Below, piece after piece: positions 62,277 to 64,000 of a stretch of DNA of 64,000 bases (position 1 is its first letter; every line of letters begins with the position of its first letter). Both the position numbers and the translations under genes were made by a program. This stretch comes from Siphonodentalium dalli. Taxonomy: Eukaryota > Mollusca > Scaphopoda > Gadilida > Siphonodentaliidae. The notes under the pieces are model-generated. The model was not told where the DNA came from, searched no databases, and saw only the letters and a program-made list of their open reading frames with translations. The stretch spans positions 141,875,954 through 141,939,953 of the forward strand of contig CP136064.1 of NCBI GenBank assembly GCA_032622095.1, written 5' to 3'.

Positions 62277-64000
62277 GGGCTACAGGTCATACCTTTAGTC
62301 TGATCATCATAAAATTTGACATGGATGTTGGCAATGACATATAGATTGGAACGAGTCATTTTGGGATCATTCGGCCAAAAACATGGCCGCCAGCAGCCGT
62401 CTTGGATTTTACTCTTTGTGTGACTAAATCCTTTAGCACAGGATACAGGTCGTACCTTTATTCTGATCATCATAAAATTTGTCATGGATGTTAACAATGA
62501 CTTGTAGATGGGAACGAGTCATTTTGGGTTCATTCGGCCAAAAAACATGGCCGCCAGCAGCCATCTTGGATTGTACTCTTTGTATGACTAAATCCTTTAG
62601 CACGGGCTACAGGTCGTACCTTTAGTCTAATCATCATGAAATTTGTTATGTCTGTTAAAATTGGAATGTAGATGGGAACGAGTCATTTTGGGGTCATTCG
62701 GACAAAAAACTTGGCCGCCAGTGACCATCTTTGATTTTACTGTTTGTATAACTAAATCTTTTAGCACGGGCTACAGGTCATACCTTTAGTCTGATCATCA
62801 TAAAATTTGTTATGGCTGTTGAAATTGGAATGTAGATGGGAACGAGTCATTTTGGGGTCATTCGGACAAAAAACATGGCCGCCAGTGGCCATCTTTGTTT
62901 TCAAAATTCAATCCATTATCACGGGCCACAGGTCGCATTGTTCGTCTGATCATCATGAAATTTGTCCTGGATGTTAATATTGACATGTAGATGGGAAAGA
63001 GTCATTTTGGGGTCGTTCGGCAAAAAAAACATGGCCGCCAGCAGCCATCTTGGATTTTACTCTTTACATGACTAAATCATTTAGCACGGGCTACAGGTCG
63101 TACCTTTAATCTGATCATCATGAAATTTGTTATAGCTGTTGAAATTGGAATGTAGATGGGAACAAGTCATTTTGGGGTCATTCGGACAAAAAACATGGCC
63201 GCCAGTGACCATCTTTGATTTTACTGTTTGTATGACTAAATCTTTTAGCACGGGCTACAGGTCATACCTTTAGTCTGATCATCATAAAATTTGTTATGGC
63301 TGTTGAAATTGGAATGTAGATGGGAACGAGTCATTTTGGGGTCATTCGGACAAAAAACATGGCCGCCAGTGGCCATCTTTGTTTTCAAAATTCAATCCAT
63401 TATCACGGGCCACAGGTCGCATTGTTCGTCTGATCATCATGAAATTTGTCCTGGATGTTAATATTGACATGTAGATGGGAAAGAGTCATTTTGGGGTCGT
63501 TCGGCAAAAAAACATGGCCGCCAGCAGCCATCTTGGATTTTACTCTTTACATGACTAAATCATTTAGCACGGGCTACAGGTCGTACCTTTAATCTGATCA
63601 TCATGAAATTTGTTATAGCTGTTGAAATTGGAATGTAGATGGGAACGAGTCATTTTGGGGTCATTCGAACACAAAACATGGCCGCCAGTGACCATCTTTG
63701 ATTTTACTCTTTACATGACTAAATCCTTTAGCACGGGCTACAGGTCGTACCTTTAGTCTGATCATCATGAAATTTGTTATCGCTGTTGAAATTGGAATGT
63801 AGATGGGAACGAGTCATTTTGGGGTCATTCGGACAAAAAACATGGCCGCCAGTGGCCATCTTTGTTTTCAAAATTCAATCCATTAGCACGGGCCACAGGT
63901 CGCATTGTTCGTCTGATCATCATGAAATTATTCCTGAATGTTAATATTGACATGTAGATGGGAAAGAGTCATTTTGGGGTCGTTCGGCAAAAAAACATGG
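62277..64000. repeat. Higher-order unit 38: partial, runs off the right edge
   Basis: m1 ('gttggcaatgacatatag'), m2, m3 taaaa subtype, m4/m6, m7/m9, m10/m11, m4/m6 again, m7/m9 again, m10 ('cgaacacaaaac'), short A ('ttatcgctg') and the first 111 bp of m9 ('cctgaatgtt'). The first five monomers match unit 29 at offset 14,921. After a three-monomer (483 bp) gain the match continues at offset 15,404. Confidence 0.88.

Larger units (their letters stand above)
1..64000. repeat. Satellite DNA array, 164/155-bp monomers, filling the window
   Basis: Every stretch examined is a head-to-tail copy of one monomer, recognisable by 'gggctacaggtc', 'tctgatcatcat', 'gatgggaacgagtcatttt', 'cattcgg', 'acatggccgccag' and 'gactaaatcctttagcac' in that order. 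Spacing between successive starts is almost always 163-165 or 155 bp, giving about 390 monomers, all in the same orientation. There is no unique sequence, no transposon insertion and no inversion. The array runs off both edges. This is seen directly. Eukaryotic satellite is the only class I know that fits. Position on the chromosome (centromere, pericentromere or other heterochromatin) cannot be read from the window. Confidence 0.97.

Noticed and set aside
1779-62497. About 30 minus-strand open frames of 62-75 codons (for example 1779-2006, 28824-29051, 62270-62497)
   Set aside because: They repeat with the m1-m2 pair, shift reading frame from one monomer to the next, and their variants follow satellite drift (LSN/RSN, IN/TN) rather than protein constraint. 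No known domain is recognisable. Not annotated as genes.
1-64000. CRISPR array
   Set aside because: Units are contiguous and similar throughout; there are no short identical repeats separated by unique spacers.
1-64000. Transposon or retroelement origin inside the window
   Set aside because: No terminal inverted repeats, long terminal repeats, target-site duplications or enzyme-coding frames. The monomer may derive from an element, but nothing here shows it.
1-64000. tRNA, rRNA or other structured RNA genes
   Set aside because: No cloverleaf arms, no rRNA-like segments and no polymerase III A/B box pair that I can support; the only clear inverted repeat is a 6-bp stem in short type A monomers.
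1-64000. Telomeric or simple-sequence repeat
   Set aside because: No TTAGGG-like or microsatellite runs; the longest homopolymers are about 8 A or T inside monomers.
1-64000. Bacterial, phage or plasmid origin
   Set aside because: No genes, ribosome binding sites or operons over 64 kb; a multilevel tandem satellite of this size is a eukaryotic feature.

Overview
The whole 64 kb window is one uninterrupted block of tandemly repeated (satellite) DNA. I find no protein-coding gene, RNA gene, mobile element, CRISPR array, operon or non-repeat spacer. Both window edges fall inside the array, so its true length is unknown. This is a eukaryotic arrangement. The organism is most likely an animal, perhaps an aquatic invertebrate, because the monomer has the general look of repeats common in those genomes. 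That is weak inference, since there is no gene to place it by. A centromeric or heterochromatic location is plausible but not shown.

Basic unit: monomers of about 164 bp (163-165) and a shorter 155-bp class, head to tail in one orientation, roughly 390 copies. I number each monomer from the GGG (or AGG) of 'gggctacaggtc'. Two sequence types recur. Type A has 'ctgttgaaattggaatg' and 'gccagtgacc' or 'gccagtggcc'. Type B has 'gatgttaacaatgac' or a variant of it, and 'gccagcagcc'. The 155-bp class is type A with a different, shorter tail.

Higher order: bases 1-1785 define an 11-monomer unit (m1-m11, 1785 bp) that is the reference for everything else. Left part (1-19.7 kb, 'L family'): 1785-bp units, a 2423-bp unit with four extra monomers, then units of about 2432 bp (15-mer) and 2596 bp (16-mer). 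At 19,697 a 99-bp deletion joint marks the change to an 'R family' with its own diagnostic bases. Right part (19.7-64 kb): 1785-, 1302-, 812-, 819-, 975-, 1786-, 2268- and 2752-bp units, built largely from chimeric monomers. From 31,764 these are ordered into a second-level repeat of 39 monomers (14+8+11+6, about 6.33 kb). It is present twice and restarted at least twice. A diverged block carrying L-family bases (about 48.2-50.7 kb) is embedded in the R region, and a second copy begins at the right edge.

What the layout says: almost every change is a whole-monomer gain or loss through a chimeric monomer that keeps repeat phase, as expected of unequal homologous exchange. Only two features break phase: the 99-bp deletion (seen twice because it was itself amplified) and a 19-bp tandem duplication. 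The recurrent 60-75 codon open frames are by-products of the repeat. I found no previously undescribed gene system; the interest lies in the recorded history of satellite amplification.
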